A DNA stretch of 64,000 nt from Alsobacter soli (GCF_003004785.1 NZ_PVZS01000004.1:191101-255100); one strand, 5' to 3'. Positions 53,696 to 62,903 are shown, counted from the stretch's first letter. The notes: generated by a model from the letters alone, not told the origin. Numbers and translations: made by a program.

Positions 53696-54562
53696 TCAAT
53701 TGCCCCAGCGCTGCTGCCACTGGCGCTCGCCGAAGAAGCAGCTCGTCTTGGGCTCTTCGGCCTGGGTCTTCAGAAGGTCGTTCCCCGTGGCGCTCGCCGG
53801 GATGACGCGCGCGGGCCAGGCCGGCGGGGGCGCGGTCGCCACCTCCAGCAGGATCTTGGTGCGGATGGCCTCGATGAACTGCGCGCGCTCGCGGATGGGG
53901 ATCATGAAGGCGCCGGCGCCGCCGATCACGCAGTCGCGGTAATACTCGTCCAGGTGCTCGACTTCGGGGAACCCGCCGTTCGGCCGGTTCAGCATGATGG
54001 GTAGCCCGTTGATGGTGACGCCCTTGGCCAAGGCCTCGTCGCGGGCCGCCGTGACGGGGCGGCCCTGGTTGTTGGAGCCGTCGCCCGAGATGTCGATCAC
54101 CTGCTTCAGGCCGCGATAGGCGTTCTTGTCGAAGAGCGGCACGGAGAAGTCGATCGCGCCGGAAATCGAGGTTCGGTAGAGCCGCCGAATGGGCTTGGCG
54201 GCGAGCTGGGCCGTGAACTCGGCGGCGCTTTCCGGTCCGTCGATGACCATCCAGTCGGCCACGACCTCCTGGCTCGTCGTGCCGGCCCACTCCACGTAGG
54301 TCACAGCGACCTTGCCGTTCACGCCCTTCTTGATCGCATCCAGCACCTCCGGAGAGCGGAGCGCCTCGACGTAGCCCTGCCGCTGCAGAGCCTGCTCCTC
54401 GGGATCCATGGAATAGGAGATATCCACGGCCAGGATGAGCTCGACGTCGACCTCGTTGGGGCCATCCCGGGCCACTGCCAGGGTGGGAGCGGCCAATGCG
54501 GCGAGAATGGCGGCGGCGCGGAGGCAAAGGCCACGCAAAAGGCGCGGGCGGCGACCTAGCAT
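53696..54562 (-). CDS. DUF1194 exported VWA-like protein
   Basis: 288 aa from ATG 54562. Sec signal peptide (about 1-32, LCLRAAAILAALAAPTLAVA), then a von Willebrand factor A-like domain: MIDAS sequence DISYSM (Asp47, Ser49, Ser51) after VDVELILAV, IDISGDGSNNQGRPV and a C-terminal ERAQFIEAIRTKIL. DUF1194 is widespread in alphaproteobacteria; function is unknown, probably periplasmic metal-dependent protein binding. The frame is open far upstream, but the signal peptide fixes the start. It is divergent from the nucleoside transporter binding protein. Confidence 0.9.
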   Translation of the reverse strand: MLGRRPRLLRGLCLRAAAILAALAAPTLAVARDGPNEVDVELILAVDISYSMDPEEQALQRQGYVEALRSPEVLDAIKKGVNGKVAVTYVEWAGTTSQEVVADWMVIDGPESAAEFTAQLAAKPIRRLYRTSISGAIDFSVPLFDKNAYRGLKQVIDISGDGSNNQGRPVTAARDEALAKGVTINGLPIMLNRPNGGFPEVEHLDEYYRDCVIGGAGAFMIPIRERAQFIEAIRTKILLEVATAPPPAWPARVIPASATGNDLLKTQAEEPKTSCFFGERQWQQRWGN

Positions 54563-54721
54563 CGGTTTCTCCCGGTCAGGAGCTCCCCCGCGGGCAGCAT
54601 GCCATTGCGACGCAGGCGCGCCAATGCTCGCCGCTGTAATCTTTGCGTGCTTCACGTCCTCCGGGCGGCGTGCCATCTTGCGCAGAACGGCCTGAATTCG
54701 GCCGACAGAGAGGGGATTTCC

Positions 54722-55717
54722 ATGCGGAGCACGATCCTGGGGCTCGCCGCCGGCCTTTTCCTGGGTGGAGCGGCGCTTGCGCAGGGCCAGGCCGTCAAGC
54801 CGGCGATCGTCTACGACCTCGGCGGGAAGTTCGACAAATCCTTCAACGAGGGCGTCTACACCGGCGCCGAGCAATTCAAGAAGGACGCGGGCGTCGAATA
54901 CCGCGATTTCGAAATCCAGAACGACGCCCAGCGCGAGCAGGCGCTCCGCCGCTTCGCGCGCGACGGCTACTCCCCCATCGTGGCGGTCGGCTTCAGCCAG
55001 GCCAGCGCGGTCGAGAAGGTCGCGAAGGAGTTCCCCAACGCCAAGTTCACCATCATCGACATGGTGGTGGACGCGCCCAACGTGCAGTCGATCGTGTTCA
55101 AGGAGCACGAGGGCTCCTTCCTGGTGGGGCTGCTCGCCGCCAAGGCGTCCAAGACCGGCAAGGTCGGGTTCGTGGGCGGGATGGACATCCCGCTCATCCG
55201 CAAGTTCGCGTGCGGCTACGTGCAGGGCGTGAAATACGCCAATCCGCAGGGCGAAGTGCTGCAGAACATGACCGGCACCACCGGCGCGGCGTGGACCGAC
55301 CCGGTGAAGGGCGGCGAGCTCGCCAAGGCGCAGATCGACCGCGGCGCCGACGTGATCTACCACGCGGCCGGCGGCACCGGCATCGGCGTGCTCCGCGCCG
55401 CGGCGGACGCCGGCAAGCTCGGCATCGGCGTCGACTCGAACCAGAACATGCTGCACCCCGGCAAGGTGCTCACCTCCATGCTGAAGCGCGTGGACGTGGC
55501 GACGGTCGACTCGTTCAAGGCCGCCAAGGACGGGACCTGGAAGCCCGGGGTGACCGTGCTCGGCCTCAAGGAGAACGGGGTCGGCTGGGCGCTGGACGAC
55601 AACAACCGGTCCCTGATCACGCCCGACATGAAGTCGGCCGCCGACAAGGCCGCCGCCGACATCGTCAGCGGGGCCATCCAGGTGCACGACTACATGGCCG
55701 ACCAGAAGTGCCCGTGA
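54722..55717 (+). CDS. BMP-family nucleoside ABC transporter substrate-binding protein
   Basis: Periplasmic binding protein of the basic membrane protein/PnrA family, which bind purine and pyrimidine nucleosides. 331 aa from ATG 54722 with signal peptide MRSTILGLAAGLFLGGAALA; no lipobox Cys, so probably free in the periplasm. Marks: VYDLGGKFDKSFNEGVYTGA, VAVGFSQASAVEKVA, FLVGLLAAKASKTGKVGFVG and HAAGGTGIGVL. ATPase and two permeases follow, then nucleoside-degrading enzymes, which support a nucleoside ligand. Confidence 0.94.
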   Translation: MRSTILGLAAGLFLGGAALAQGQAVKPAIVYDLGGKFDKSFNEGVYTGAEQFKKDAGVEYRDFEIQNDAQREQALRRFARDGYSPIVAVGFSQASAVEKVAKEFPNAKFTIIDMVVDAPNVQSIVFKEHEGSFLVGLLAAKASKTGKVGFVGGMDIPLIRKFACGYVQGVKYANPQGEVLQNMTGTTGAAWTDPVKGGELAKAQIDRGADVIYHAAGGTGIGVLRAAADAGKLGIGVDSNQNMLHPGKVLTSMLKRVDVATVDSFKAAKDGTWKPGVTVLGLKENGVGWALDDNNRSLITPDMKSAADKAAADIVSGAIQVHDYMADQKCP

Positions 55718-55742
55718 ACGGGCGCTCGCCCTTGCGAGACGG

Positions 55743-55850
55743 CCGTCGTCCCCGGCGCTCTGCGCCTCAGACCGGGAACGACGCCCGAAGCATTGGGCCT
55801 AGTCCCCTGGATCCCCTTCCCGCACCTTCGGCGCGCCGGGGATGACGTCG
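55743..55850. repeat. Family B repeat providing the ATPase start codon
   Basis: Left half GTCGTCCCCGGCGCTCTGCG and right half CCCTGGATCCCCTTCCCGCA ... CGCCGGGGATGACGTCG. The ATG of the following ATPase gene (55842) is the ATG inside the conserved GGGGATGACG of the repeat. Confidence 0.8.
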
Positions 55851-57407
55851 AACGTGTCTCCTGTATCTCTTGATCGGGCCACCCCTCCCCTCGCCATCGA
55901 ACTGGTCGGCATCGACAAGCGGTTCGGGGACGTGCACGCCAACAAGGGCGTGGACCTCACGGTGCGCAAGGGCTCCATTCACGGGATCGTCGGTGAAAAC
56001 GGGGCCGGCAAGTCGACCCTGATGTCCATCCTGTACGGCTTCTACGAGGCCGACCGGGGCGAAATCCGGGTCGGCGGCGTGGCTCGCAGGATCCGCTCCC
56101 CGGGCGAGGCGATCGCGGCCGGGATCGGCATGGTGCACCAGCACTTCATGCTGGTGGAGCCTCTCTCGGTAATCGACAACGTCATGCTGGGGGCCGAGGG
56201 CGGTCCCAGGCTGGCCGCAGGCGCGCGGCAGGTCCGGGCGCGGCTGGCGCAGCTTGCGGCCGACTACGGCCTCGCGCTCGACCCGGACGCGATCGTGGGC
56301 GACCTGCCGGTCGGCCTGCAGCAGCGGGTCGAGATCGTGAAGGCGCTCGTGCGCGGCGCGGACGTGCTGGTCCTCGACGAGCCCACCGCCGTGCTGACAC
56401 CGGACGAGGCGGACGGGTTGTTCCGACTGCTGCGGATCCTGGCCGACGAGGGCAAGACCGTCATCCTGATCACGCACAAGCTCCGGGAGATCATGGCCAT
56501 CACCGACCGGGTCTCGGTGATGCGCCGGGGCGAGATGGTCGCCACGCTGGACACGGCCGCGACGTCGCCGGCGCAGCTGGCCGAACTGATGGTCGGACGG
56601 AGGGTGCTCCTCCGGGTGGAGAAAGCGCCGGCGGCGCCCGGGCCGGTGGTGCTGGCGGCGGAAAACGTCGTCGTGCGCGACGCCCGGGGCACGGCGCGGG
56701 TGGATGGCGTTTCGCTCACGATCCGGGCCGGCGAGATCGTCGGGATCGCGGGCATCGCGGGAAACGGCCAGAGCGAACTGCTCGAGGCGCTGGCCGGCAT
56801 GCGGCCGCTCGCGGGCGGTACGGTCGCGCTGGAGGGGCGCGCCTTGTCCCCCGCCGAACGCGACCCGGCCGCGCTGCGGCGGCGCGGGCTGCTGCATGTG
56901 CCCGAGGACCGGATGCGGACCGGGCTCGTGCCGGCCTTCGAGGCCTGCGAAAGCGCCATGCTGGGTTTCCAGGACGAACGGCGCTATGGCGCCGGAGCGC
57001 TGCTCGATCGCGGCGCCATCGTGTCCGATGCCCTGGAGCGCATGGAGGCCTACGACGTGCGGCCCCGGGCGCCGCTGCTGAAGACGTCGAAGTTCTCCGG
57101 CGGCAACCAGCAGAAGATCGTGCTGGCGCGCGAGATCGAGCGGGGACCCAAGGTCCTCCTGGTGGGCCAGCCCACGCGCGGCGTGGACATCGGCGCTATC
57201 GAGTTCATCCACCGCCGGCTCGTCGCGTTGCGCGACCAGGGCGTCGGCGTCCTGCTCGTGTCCGTGGAGCTGGAGGAAATCATGGCGCTCGCCGACCGCA
57301 TCCTGGTGATGTGCGGCGGCCGCATCACGGGCGAGCGCCTGCCGGGCGAGACCGACGAGCGGGATCTCGGCCTCCTCATGGCGGGCGTGGCGGAGCGCGC
57401 GGCGTGA
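55842..57407 (+). CDS. Nucleoside ABC transporter ATPase (two nucleotide-binding domains)
   Basis: Fused dual ATPase of the BMP/simple-sugar importer class, 521 aa. NBD1: Walker A GENGAGKS (51-58), Q-loop MVHQHFMLVEP, atypical signature LPVGLQQRVEI, Walker B VLVLDEPTAVLTP. NBD2: GIAGNGQSELLEAL in place of a canonical Walker A (no Lys), signature FSGGNQQKIVLAREI. Only the first site likely hydrolyses ATP, as usual in this family. The ATG lies inside a family B repeat; GTG 55854 is a possible alternative with better spacing to GGGGA. The GTGA end overlaps the first permease. Confidence 0.94.
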   Translation: MTSNVSPVSLDRATPPLAIELVGIDKRFGDVHANKGVDLTVRKGSIHGIVGENGAGKSTLMSILYGFYEADRGEIRVGGVARRIRSPGEAIAAGIGMVHQHFMLVEPLSVIDNVMLGAEGGPRLAAGARQVRARLAQLAADYGLALDPDAIVGDLPVGLQQRVEIVKALVRGADVLVLDEPTAVLTPDEADGLFRLLRILADEGKTVILITHKLREIMAITDRVSVMRRGEMVATLDTAATSPAQLAELMVGRRVLLRVEKAPAAPGPVVLAAENVVVRDARGTARVDGVSLTIRAGEIVGIAGIAGNGQSELLEALAGMRPLAGGTVALEGRALSPAERDPAALRRRGLLHVPEDRMRTGLVPAFEACESAMLGFQDERRYGAGALLDRGAIVSDALERMEAYDVRPRAPLLKTSKFSGGNQQKIVLAREIERGPKVLLVGQPTRGVDIGAIEFIHRRLVALRDQGVGVLLVSVELEEIMALADRILVMCGGRITGERLPGETDERDLGLLMAGVAERAA

Positions 57408-58507
57408 GCGCCCCCATCGAGATGCGCCGCTGGGCCGACTACGTCCTGGTCCCGGCGCTGGCCGTGGCCGCCGCCTTCGTGGTCGCCGGACTGGTGGTGC
57501 TCGCCATCGGCGAGAACCCGCTGGAGGCCACGGCCCTGCTGCTCCGGGGCGCGCTCGGCACCGGCGAGGGCGTCGGCTTCACGCTCTATTATGCGACGAA
57601 CTTCATCTTCACCGGGCTGGCGGTCGCGGTGGCGTTCCACGCCGGGCTGTTCAACATCGGCGGCGAGGGACAGGCGACCCTCGGCGGGCTCGGCGCGGCC
57701 CTGGCGTGCCTCCACCTCGACTTCCTGCCGGGGTGGCTCCTCGTGCCGCTCGGCGCCCTCGGGGCGGCCCTGTTCGGGGCCTTGTGGGCGCTGGTCCCCG
57801 GCTACCTCCAGGCCAGGCGCGGCAGCCACATCGTCATCACCACCATCATGTTCAACATGCTGGCCTCGGCGCTGCTGGTCTACCTGCTGGTGAACGTCAT
57901 GGGGAAGCCCGGCTCCATGCAGCCGGAGACGCCCACCTTCGCGTCGGCGGCGCACGTCCCTTTCGCGCACGAGGTGCTGGCGCGCCTCGGGGTGACCGTT
58001 CCGACGACGCCGCTGAACGCCTCCTTCCTGCTCGCTTTGGCGTGCTGCTACGGCGTCTGGCTGCTGATCTGGCGGACGCGGCTGGGCTACGCCATCCGCA
58101 CGGTCGGGGCGAACCCGGCGGCGGCGGCCTACGCCGGCATCCCGATCAGCCGTGTCACCATCGTCGCCATGATGATCTCGGGGGCGCTCGCGGGTCTTCT
58201 CGCCGTGAACGAGGTCATGGGCGTGCAGGAGCGCCTGCTCCTGGAGTTCACGGGCGGCTATGGCTTCATCGGCATCGCGGTGGCCCTGATGGGGCGTTCG
58301 CACCCGGTCGGCATCGTCCTGGCCTCCCTGCTGTTCGGGGTGCTCTACCAGGGCGGGACGGAGCTCGCTTTCGACAAGCCCACCATCACGCGCGACATGA
58401 TCGTCACCATTTCCGGCCTAGCCATCTTGTTCGCGGGCGCGCTCGATGGCCTGTTCCGGGCGCCGCTCGGCCGGTTCTTCGCCGCGCGCCGCAAGGCGGG
58501 GGGCTGA
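57404..58507 (+). CDS. Nucleoside ABC transporter permease 1
   Basis: 367-aa inner-membrane permease of the BPD_transp_2 (branched-chain/sugar) type, about ten hydrophobic segments. GTG start at 57404 overlaps the ATPase stop (GTGA). Marks: FHAGLFNIGGEGQATLGGLG (about 84-103) and GYAIRTVGANPAAAAYAGIP (about 228-247), the latter the coupling-loop sequence of nucleoside permeases such as NupP/YufP. Upstream in-frame codons belong to the ATPase overlap only. Confidence 0.93.
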   Translation: MSAPIEMRRWADYVLVPALAVAAAFVVAGLVVLAIGENPLEATALLLRGALGTGEGVGFTLYYATNFIFTGLAVAVAFHAGLFNIGGEGQATLGGLGAALACLHLDFLPGWLLVPLGALGAALFGALWALVPGYLQARRGSHIVITTIMFNMLASALLVYLLVNVMGKPGSMQPETPTFASAAHVPFAHEVLARLGVTVPTTPLNASFLLALACCYGVWLLIWRTRLGYAIRTVGANPAAAAYAGIPISRVTIVAMMISGALAGLLAVNEVMGVQERLLLEFTGGYGFIGIAVALMGRSHPVGIVLASLLFGVLYQGGTELAFDKPTITRDMIVTISGLAILFAGALDGLFRAPLGRFFAARRKAGG

Positions 58508-58510
58508 GCC

Positions 58511-59482
58511 ATGGAGGAGCTCTCCGCCGCGATCGCGGTGTTCGACTCCGGCGTGCGGCTCTCCGTGCCGCTGCTGTTCGCGTGCCTGGCTGGGTTGTGG
58601 TCGGAGCGCTCGGGCGTGGTGGACATCGGGCTGGAGGGCAAGCTGCTTGCGGCGGCCTTTGCGGCCGCGGCCGCGGCCCATGCGACCGGCAGCGCCTGGA
58701 CGGGCCTCGGCGCCGGCGTCCTGGCCTCGCTCGGCTTCGCGCTGGTCCACGGCTTCGCGGCGATCGCCCAGCGGGGGAACCAGATCGTATCGGGCGTGGC
58801 GGTCAACATGCTGGCCGCCGGGCTTACTGCGCTGGTGGGCAACGCCTGGTACGGCCAGGGCGGGCGGACGCCGGCCCTGGAGGGCGCGGCACGTTTCGAG
58901 CCCATCACGCTGCCGGGCGCGGAGGCGGCGCGCGGCATCCCGGCGCTCGGACCGTTGTACGCCGATGTGCTGTCGGGCCACACGGTCCTGGTCTATGCCG
59001 CCGTGCTGGCGACCCTGCTCACGGCCGCCACGCTGAAGCGCACGCGCTTCGGGCTGCGCATCCGGGCGGTAGGCGAGAACCCGGCCGCGGTGGACACAGC
59101 CGGCGTGTCCGTGCCGGCGCTGCGCTACGCCGCCGTGCTCATCGCAGGCGTCCTGTGCGGGTTCGGGGGCGCCTACCTCTCGCTGGCGCAGGCGGCCGGT
59201 TTCCTGCCCCAGATGACGGCCGGCAAGGGCTTCATCGCGCTCGCGGCGCTGATCTTCGCCAAATGGCGGGCCTGGCCGGCCCTGGGGGCGTGCTTCCTGT
59301 TCGGGCTGCTGGACGCCATCTCGATCCGCCTCCAGGGTGTCAGCATGCCCGGAATCGGACTCGTTCCCGTGCAGGCGATCCAGGCCCTGCCGTATGCGTT
59401 GACGGTCGTCCTTCTTGCGGGCTTCATCGGCCGTGCGATTCCCCCGCGGGCCTCTGGCCTGCCCTATGTGAAGGAGCGGTGA
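58511..59482 (+). CDS. Nucleoside ABC transporter permease 2
   Basis: 323-aa inner-membrane permease, partner of the preceding gene, 3 bases downstream of it. Conserved RSGVVDIGLEGKLLAAAFAA (about 37-56), ANGNQIVSGVAVN-like region (QRGNQIVSGVAVNMLAAG) and coupling loop FGLRIRAVGENPAAVDTAGV (about 178-197). About eight to nine TMs. The stop overlaps the cdd start (TGATG), tying uptake to cytidine deamination in one transcript. Confidence 0.94.
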   Translation: MEELSAAIAVFDSGVRLSVPLLFACLAGLWSERSGVVDIGLEGKLLAAAFAAAAAAHATGSAWTGLGAGVLASLGFALVHGFAAIAQRGNQIVSGVAVNMLAAGLTALVGNAWYGQGGRTPALEGAARFEPITLPGAEAARGIPALGPLYADVLSGHTVLVYAAVLATLLTAATLKRTRFGLRIRAVGENPAAVDTAGVSVPALRYAAVLIAGVLCGFGGAYLSLAQAAGFLPQMTAGKGFIALAALIFAKWRAWPALGACFLFGLLDAISIRLQGVSMPGIGLVPVQAIQALPYALTVVLLAGFIGRAIPPRASGLPYVKER

Positions 59483-59907
59483 TGAGCGGGGCCGAAGGAC
59501 CGCCCGACCTGTTCGAAGCCGCCGTGGCCGCGCGCGAGAACGCCTATGCGCCCTATTCGGGCTACAAGGTGGGCGCCGCGGCGCGGGCCCGATCGGGCCG
59601 GATCTACGCCGGGGTGAACGTCGAGAACGCCTCCTATCCGGTCGGGACCTGCGCGGAGGCGGGCGCGCTGGCGGCCATGGTCGCCGCCGGGGAGACGGAC
59701 CTCGTCGAGATCGCCGTGGCGGCGGAGGGCGCCAATCTGGTGACTCCCTGCGGGGCGTGCCGCCAGCGCATTTTCGAGTTCGGCGGCCACAACGCGCGCG
59801 TGTGGGCGGCGGACTTGAAAGGCATCCGGCGCGGCTTTACTGCCGAGGAGCTGCTGCCTCTCGCTTTCGGCCCACACGCAATGGCCCCCGAGCCGCAGGG
59901 GCGCTGA
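59482..59907 (+). CDS. cdd: Cytidine deaminase
   Basis: Zinc enzyme converting cytidine and deoxycytidine to uridine and deoxyuridine. 141 aa, the homotetrameric type. Zinc ligands and catalytic Glu: Cys57-Ala-Glu59 (VGTCAEAGAL), Cys90 and Cys93 (TPCGACRQ). Substrate-binding NVENASYP (46-53). It is coupled to permease 2 and followed after 13 bases by punA. Its products feed DeoA and, as uracil, could feed the Upp/URC genes. Confidence 0.96.
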   Translation: MSGAEGPPDLFEAAVAARENAYAPYSGYKVGAAARARSGRIYAGVNVENASYPVGTCAEAGALAAMVAAGETDLVEIAVAAEGANLVTPCGACRQRIFEFGGHNARVWAADLKGIRRGFTAEELLPLAFGPHAMAPEPQGR

Positions 59908-59920
59908 GGGGGAGAGTTCC

Positions 59921-60730
59921 ATGTCCGTCGTCGACGACGCCGTCGCCCTGCTCGAGCCGAAGCTCGGGGGCCGGGTTGACCTCGCCATCGTGCTCGGCAC
60001 AGGTCTCGGCGGCATCGCCGACCTCGCCGAAGACGCGGTGTCCATTCCGTACGCCGAGATCCCGGGCTTCCCGCGAGCCACGGTGTCGGGCCACGCCGGC
60101 CGCCTCGTGGTGGGCCGCATCGAGGGCCGGCGCGTCGCGCTGCTGCAGGGTCGCGCGCACTACTACGAGACGGGCGACCCCAGCGGGATGCGCACTCCCA
60201 TCGAGACGCTGAGCCGGCTGGGCGTGACCACGGTGGTGCTCACGAACGCGGCCGGCGCCATCGACAAGGTCATGCATCCCGGGCACCTCGCCCTGATCAG
60301 CGATCACATCAACCTGGCCGGCGCGAACCCGCTGGTCGGGGACCTCGACGACCGGCGCTTCGTGCCGATGAACGACGCCTATTCGCCGCGTCTCCGGGCC
60401 CGCTTCAAGCGCGCCGCGCTGCAGTGTGGGGCGCGCCTGCACGAGGGCGTCTATTGCTGGGTGTCCGGCCCGAGCTTCGAGACCCCGGCCGAGATCCGCA
60501 TGCTGAAGGCGCTGGGCGCGGACCTCGTCGGCATGTCCACTGTGCCGGAGGTGATCCTGGCCCGCCGCTTCGGCATCGACGTGGCGGCCATCTCCATGAT
60601 CACCAACATGGGCGCGGGGATCGACGGCTCGGTTCCGTCCCATGGCGAAACCAAGACAGTGGCGGGCGCCGGCGCCATCGCGCTGAAGCGGCTGCTGCTC
60701 GCTTTCCTGAAGGGACTGGACGATGTCTGA
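59921..60730 (+). CDS. punA: Purine nucleoside phosphorylase (trimeric class)
   Basis: Phosphorolyses (deoxy)inosine and (deoxy)guanosine to base and pentose 1-phosphate. 269 aa; phosphate site LGTGLGG (25-31) and GRAHYYE (His80, Glu83), LTNAAGAID (108-115), SGPSFETPAE, VGMSTVPEVI, and ITNMGAG whose Asn is typical for 6-oxopurine specificity. It overlaps deoC by 8 bases. The pentose phosphate goes to DeoB/DeoC. Confidence 0.95.
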   Translation: MSVVDDAVALLEPKLGGRVDLAIVLGTGLGGIADLAEDAVSIPYAEIPGFPRATVSGHAGRLVVGRIEGRRVALLQGRAHYYETGDPSGMRTPIETLSRLGVTTVVLTNAAGAIDKVMHPGHLALISDHINLAGANPLVGDLDDRRFVPMNDAYSPRLRARFKRAALQCGARLHEGVYCWVSGPSFETPAEIRMLKALGADLVGMSTVPEVILARRFGIDVAAISMITNMGAGIDGSVPSHGETKTVAGAGAIALKRLLLAFLKGLDDV

Positions 60731-61496
60731 CAGCAAGGCCGAGCTCGCCCGGCGCATCCTGGGCCTCCTGGACCTGACCAATCTGGAGGCCAATTGCGGC
60801 CCGGCGGACATCCGGCTTCTCTGCGCCAGGGCGGTCGCGCCTGAGGGGCATGCGGCCGCCGTGTGCGTCTGGCCGCAGTTCGTGGGCGAGGCGGCCCGCT
60901 CGCTCAAGGACACCGGCGTGCGAGTCGCGACCGTGATCAACTTCCCTGCCGGAGGCGAGGACCTGGAGCGCGTGCTCGACGACATGGGCGAGGCGCTCGG
61001 GGACGGGGCAGACGAGATCGACCTCGTTCTCCCCTACAAGGCGTTCCTGCGCGGCGACTCCGACACAGCCGGCGGCATGGTGCGCGAGGCCAAGGCGGTC
61101 CTGCAGGGCAACCAGCGGCTCAAGGTGATCCTGGAGACGGGCGCCTATCCGGACCAGGCCAGCATCGCGGAAGCCAGCCAACTCGCCATCGAGAACGGCG
61201 CCGACTTCCTCAAGACCAGCACGGGCAAGATCGCCGTCTCGGCCACGCCGGCCGCAGCGGAAACCATGCTGCAGGCCATCAAGGCTTCCGGGAAGGCCGT
61301 CGGCTTCAAGGCCGCGGGCGGCATCCGCACCCTGGAGGACGCCGCCGGCTACGTGCAACTGGCGGAGCGCATCATGGGGCCGGGCTGGGCCAAGCCCTCC
61401 ACCTTCCGCATCGGCGCGAGCGGCCTTCATGCCGCCCTGCTGTCCGCTATTTCCGGGGACGCGGCTGCGCCCTCGCCCCCTCCCGGCCGCTATTGA
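60723..61496 (+). CDS. deoC: Deoxyribose-phosphate aldolase
   Basis: Class I aldolase splitting 2-deoxyribose 5-phosphate into glyceraldehyde 3-phosphate and acetaldehyde. 257 aa; Schiff-base Lys164 in DFLKTSTGK, Lys196 in VGFKAAGGI, Asp100 in DEIDLVLPY, and VCVWPQF for the substrate. Overlaps punA (ATGTCTGA junction), and deoA follows after 7 bases. Confidence 0.96.
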   Translation: MSDSKAELARRILGLLDLTNLEANCGPADIRLLCARAVAPEGHAAAVCVWPQFVGEAARSLKDTGVRVATVINFPAGGEDLERVLDDMGEALGDGADEIDLVLPYKAFLRGDSDTAGGMVREAKAVLQGNQRLKVILETGAYPDQASIAEASQLAIENGADFLKTSTGKIAVSATPAAAETMLQAIKASGKAVGFKAAGGIRTLEDAAGYVQLAERIMGPGWAKPSTFRIGASGLHAALLSAISGDAAAPSPPPGRY

Positions 61497-61503
61497 GGTT
61501 CGT

Positions 61504-62832
61504 GTGATTCCCCAGGAAATCATCCGTCGGAAGCGCGACGGCGAGACGCTCTCGGCCGAGGAGATCGGGTTCCTGATCCGCGGGCTGACCAGCGGCGCGA
61601 TCACGGAGGGCCAGGCGGCCGCCTTCGCGATGGCCGTGTTCTTCCAGGGCATGACCCTGGACGAGCGGGTCGCGCTCACCCGCGCCATGGTGGATTCCGG
61701 AGCCACCATGGTGTGGCCGGACCTTCCCGGCCCGGCCCTGGACAAGCACTCGACTGGCGGCGTGGGCGACAATGTCAGCCTGATGCTGGCCCCGGCCGTG
61801 GCCGCCTGCGGCGGCTTCGTGCCGATGATCTCCGGGCGAGGGCTGGGGCACACGGGCGGCACCCTGGACAAGCTCGACGCAATCCCGGCCTATCACTCGC
61901 AGCCGGACAGCGAGCTCTTCCGGCGTGTGGTGTCCGATGTGGGCTGCGCCATCATCGGCCAGACCGCCGACCTCGCGCCGGCGGACAAGCGCCTCTACGC
62001 CATCCGGGACGTGACCGCGACGGTGGAGTCCATCCCGCTGATCACGGCCTCCATTCTCTCCAAGAAGCTCGCGGCGGGGCTCGAAGGCCTCGTCATGGAC
62101 GTGAAGGCCGGCGGCGGCGCCTTCATGCCTACCCTGGACGACGCGGCGGAGCTCGCCGAGAGCCTGGCCGAGGTCGCGGCGGGCGCCGATCTTCCCACCA
62201 CGGCGCTCATCACCGCCATGGACCAGCCGCTCGCGAGCGCTGCCGGCAACGCCGTCGAGGTGGCGAACGCCGTGCGCTACCTCACGGGGGCGCGCCGCGA
62301 CGAGCGGCTGCACGAGGTCGTCGTGGCGCTCGGGGGAGAGATGCTGCTTCTCGGCGGCCTGGCCGAGTCCATCGAGGACGGCTGGGCCCGCATCGACGCG
62401 GCGATCCACTCCGGCCAGGCGGCGGAAACCTTCGGCCGGATGGTCGAGGCGCTGGGCGGGCCGGCCGATTTCGTGGAGCGCTTCGAGGCCCACCTGCCGT
62501 CGGCGCCGGTGGTCCGCCCCGTGCAGGCGCCGAAGGCGGGCGCGGTGACGGCGATCGACACGCGGGCGGTGGGGGTCGCCGTGGTGGCGTTGGGAGGCGG
62601 TCGGACGCGGCCGCAGGACGCGATCGACCACGCAGTCGGTTTCACCGACCTCGCCGAGATCGGGACGGAGCTCCCGTCGGATGGCGTAATCGGCTTCGTT
62701 CACGCCCGGACCGAAGACCAGGCCGAGGCCGCCGCTCGCGCCCTGGCGGGCGCCTACACGGTTGGAGGTTCGGAAACCGAGCCGCTTTCGGCCGTCGTGG
62801 CCCGGTTCGCCGCGGAAAACCCTGGACCCTGA
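61504..62832 (+). CDS. deoA: Thymidine phosphorylase
   Basis: Phosphorolyses thymidine and deoxyuridine (and often uridine) to base and (deoxy)ribose 1-phosphate. 442 aa from GTG 61504. Helical N-domain, phosphate-binding KHSTGGVGDN (81-90), SGRGLGHTGGTLDKLDAIP (110-128), ESIPLITASILSKK and VMDVKAGGGAFMP. Upstream in-frame codons overlap deoC, so the GTG is preferred. Last gene of the uptake-degradation operon; uracil released here could enter the upp/URC genes at 45.7-48.9 kb. Confidence 0.96.
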   Translation: MIPQEIIRRKRDGETLSAEEIGFLIRGLTSGAITEGQAAAFAMAVFFQGMTLDERVALTRAMVDSGATMVWPDLPGPALDKHSTGGVGDNVSLMLAPAVAACGGFVPMISGRGLGHTGGTLDKLDAIPAYHSQPDSELFRRVVSDVGCAIIGQTADLAPADKRLYAIRDVTATVESIPLITASILSKKLAAGLEGLVMDVKAGGGAFMPTLDDAAELAESLAEVAAGADLPTTALITAMDQPLASAAGNAVEVANAVRYLTGARRDERLHEVVVALGGEMLLLGGLAESIEDGWARIDAAIHSGQAAETFGRMVEALGGPADFVERFEAHLPSAPVVRPVQAPKAGAVTAIDTRAVGVAVVALGGGRTRPQDAIDHAVGFTDLAEIGTELPSDGVIGFVHARTEDQAEAAARALAGAYTVGGSETEPLSAVVARFAAENPGP

Positions 62833-62903
62833 GCGGGGCCAGGAGCGATCATGCCGTCAAATGAAGCACGCCGGCGGGGCAGGCCGGCGCAGGGGTTCTC
62901 GCC

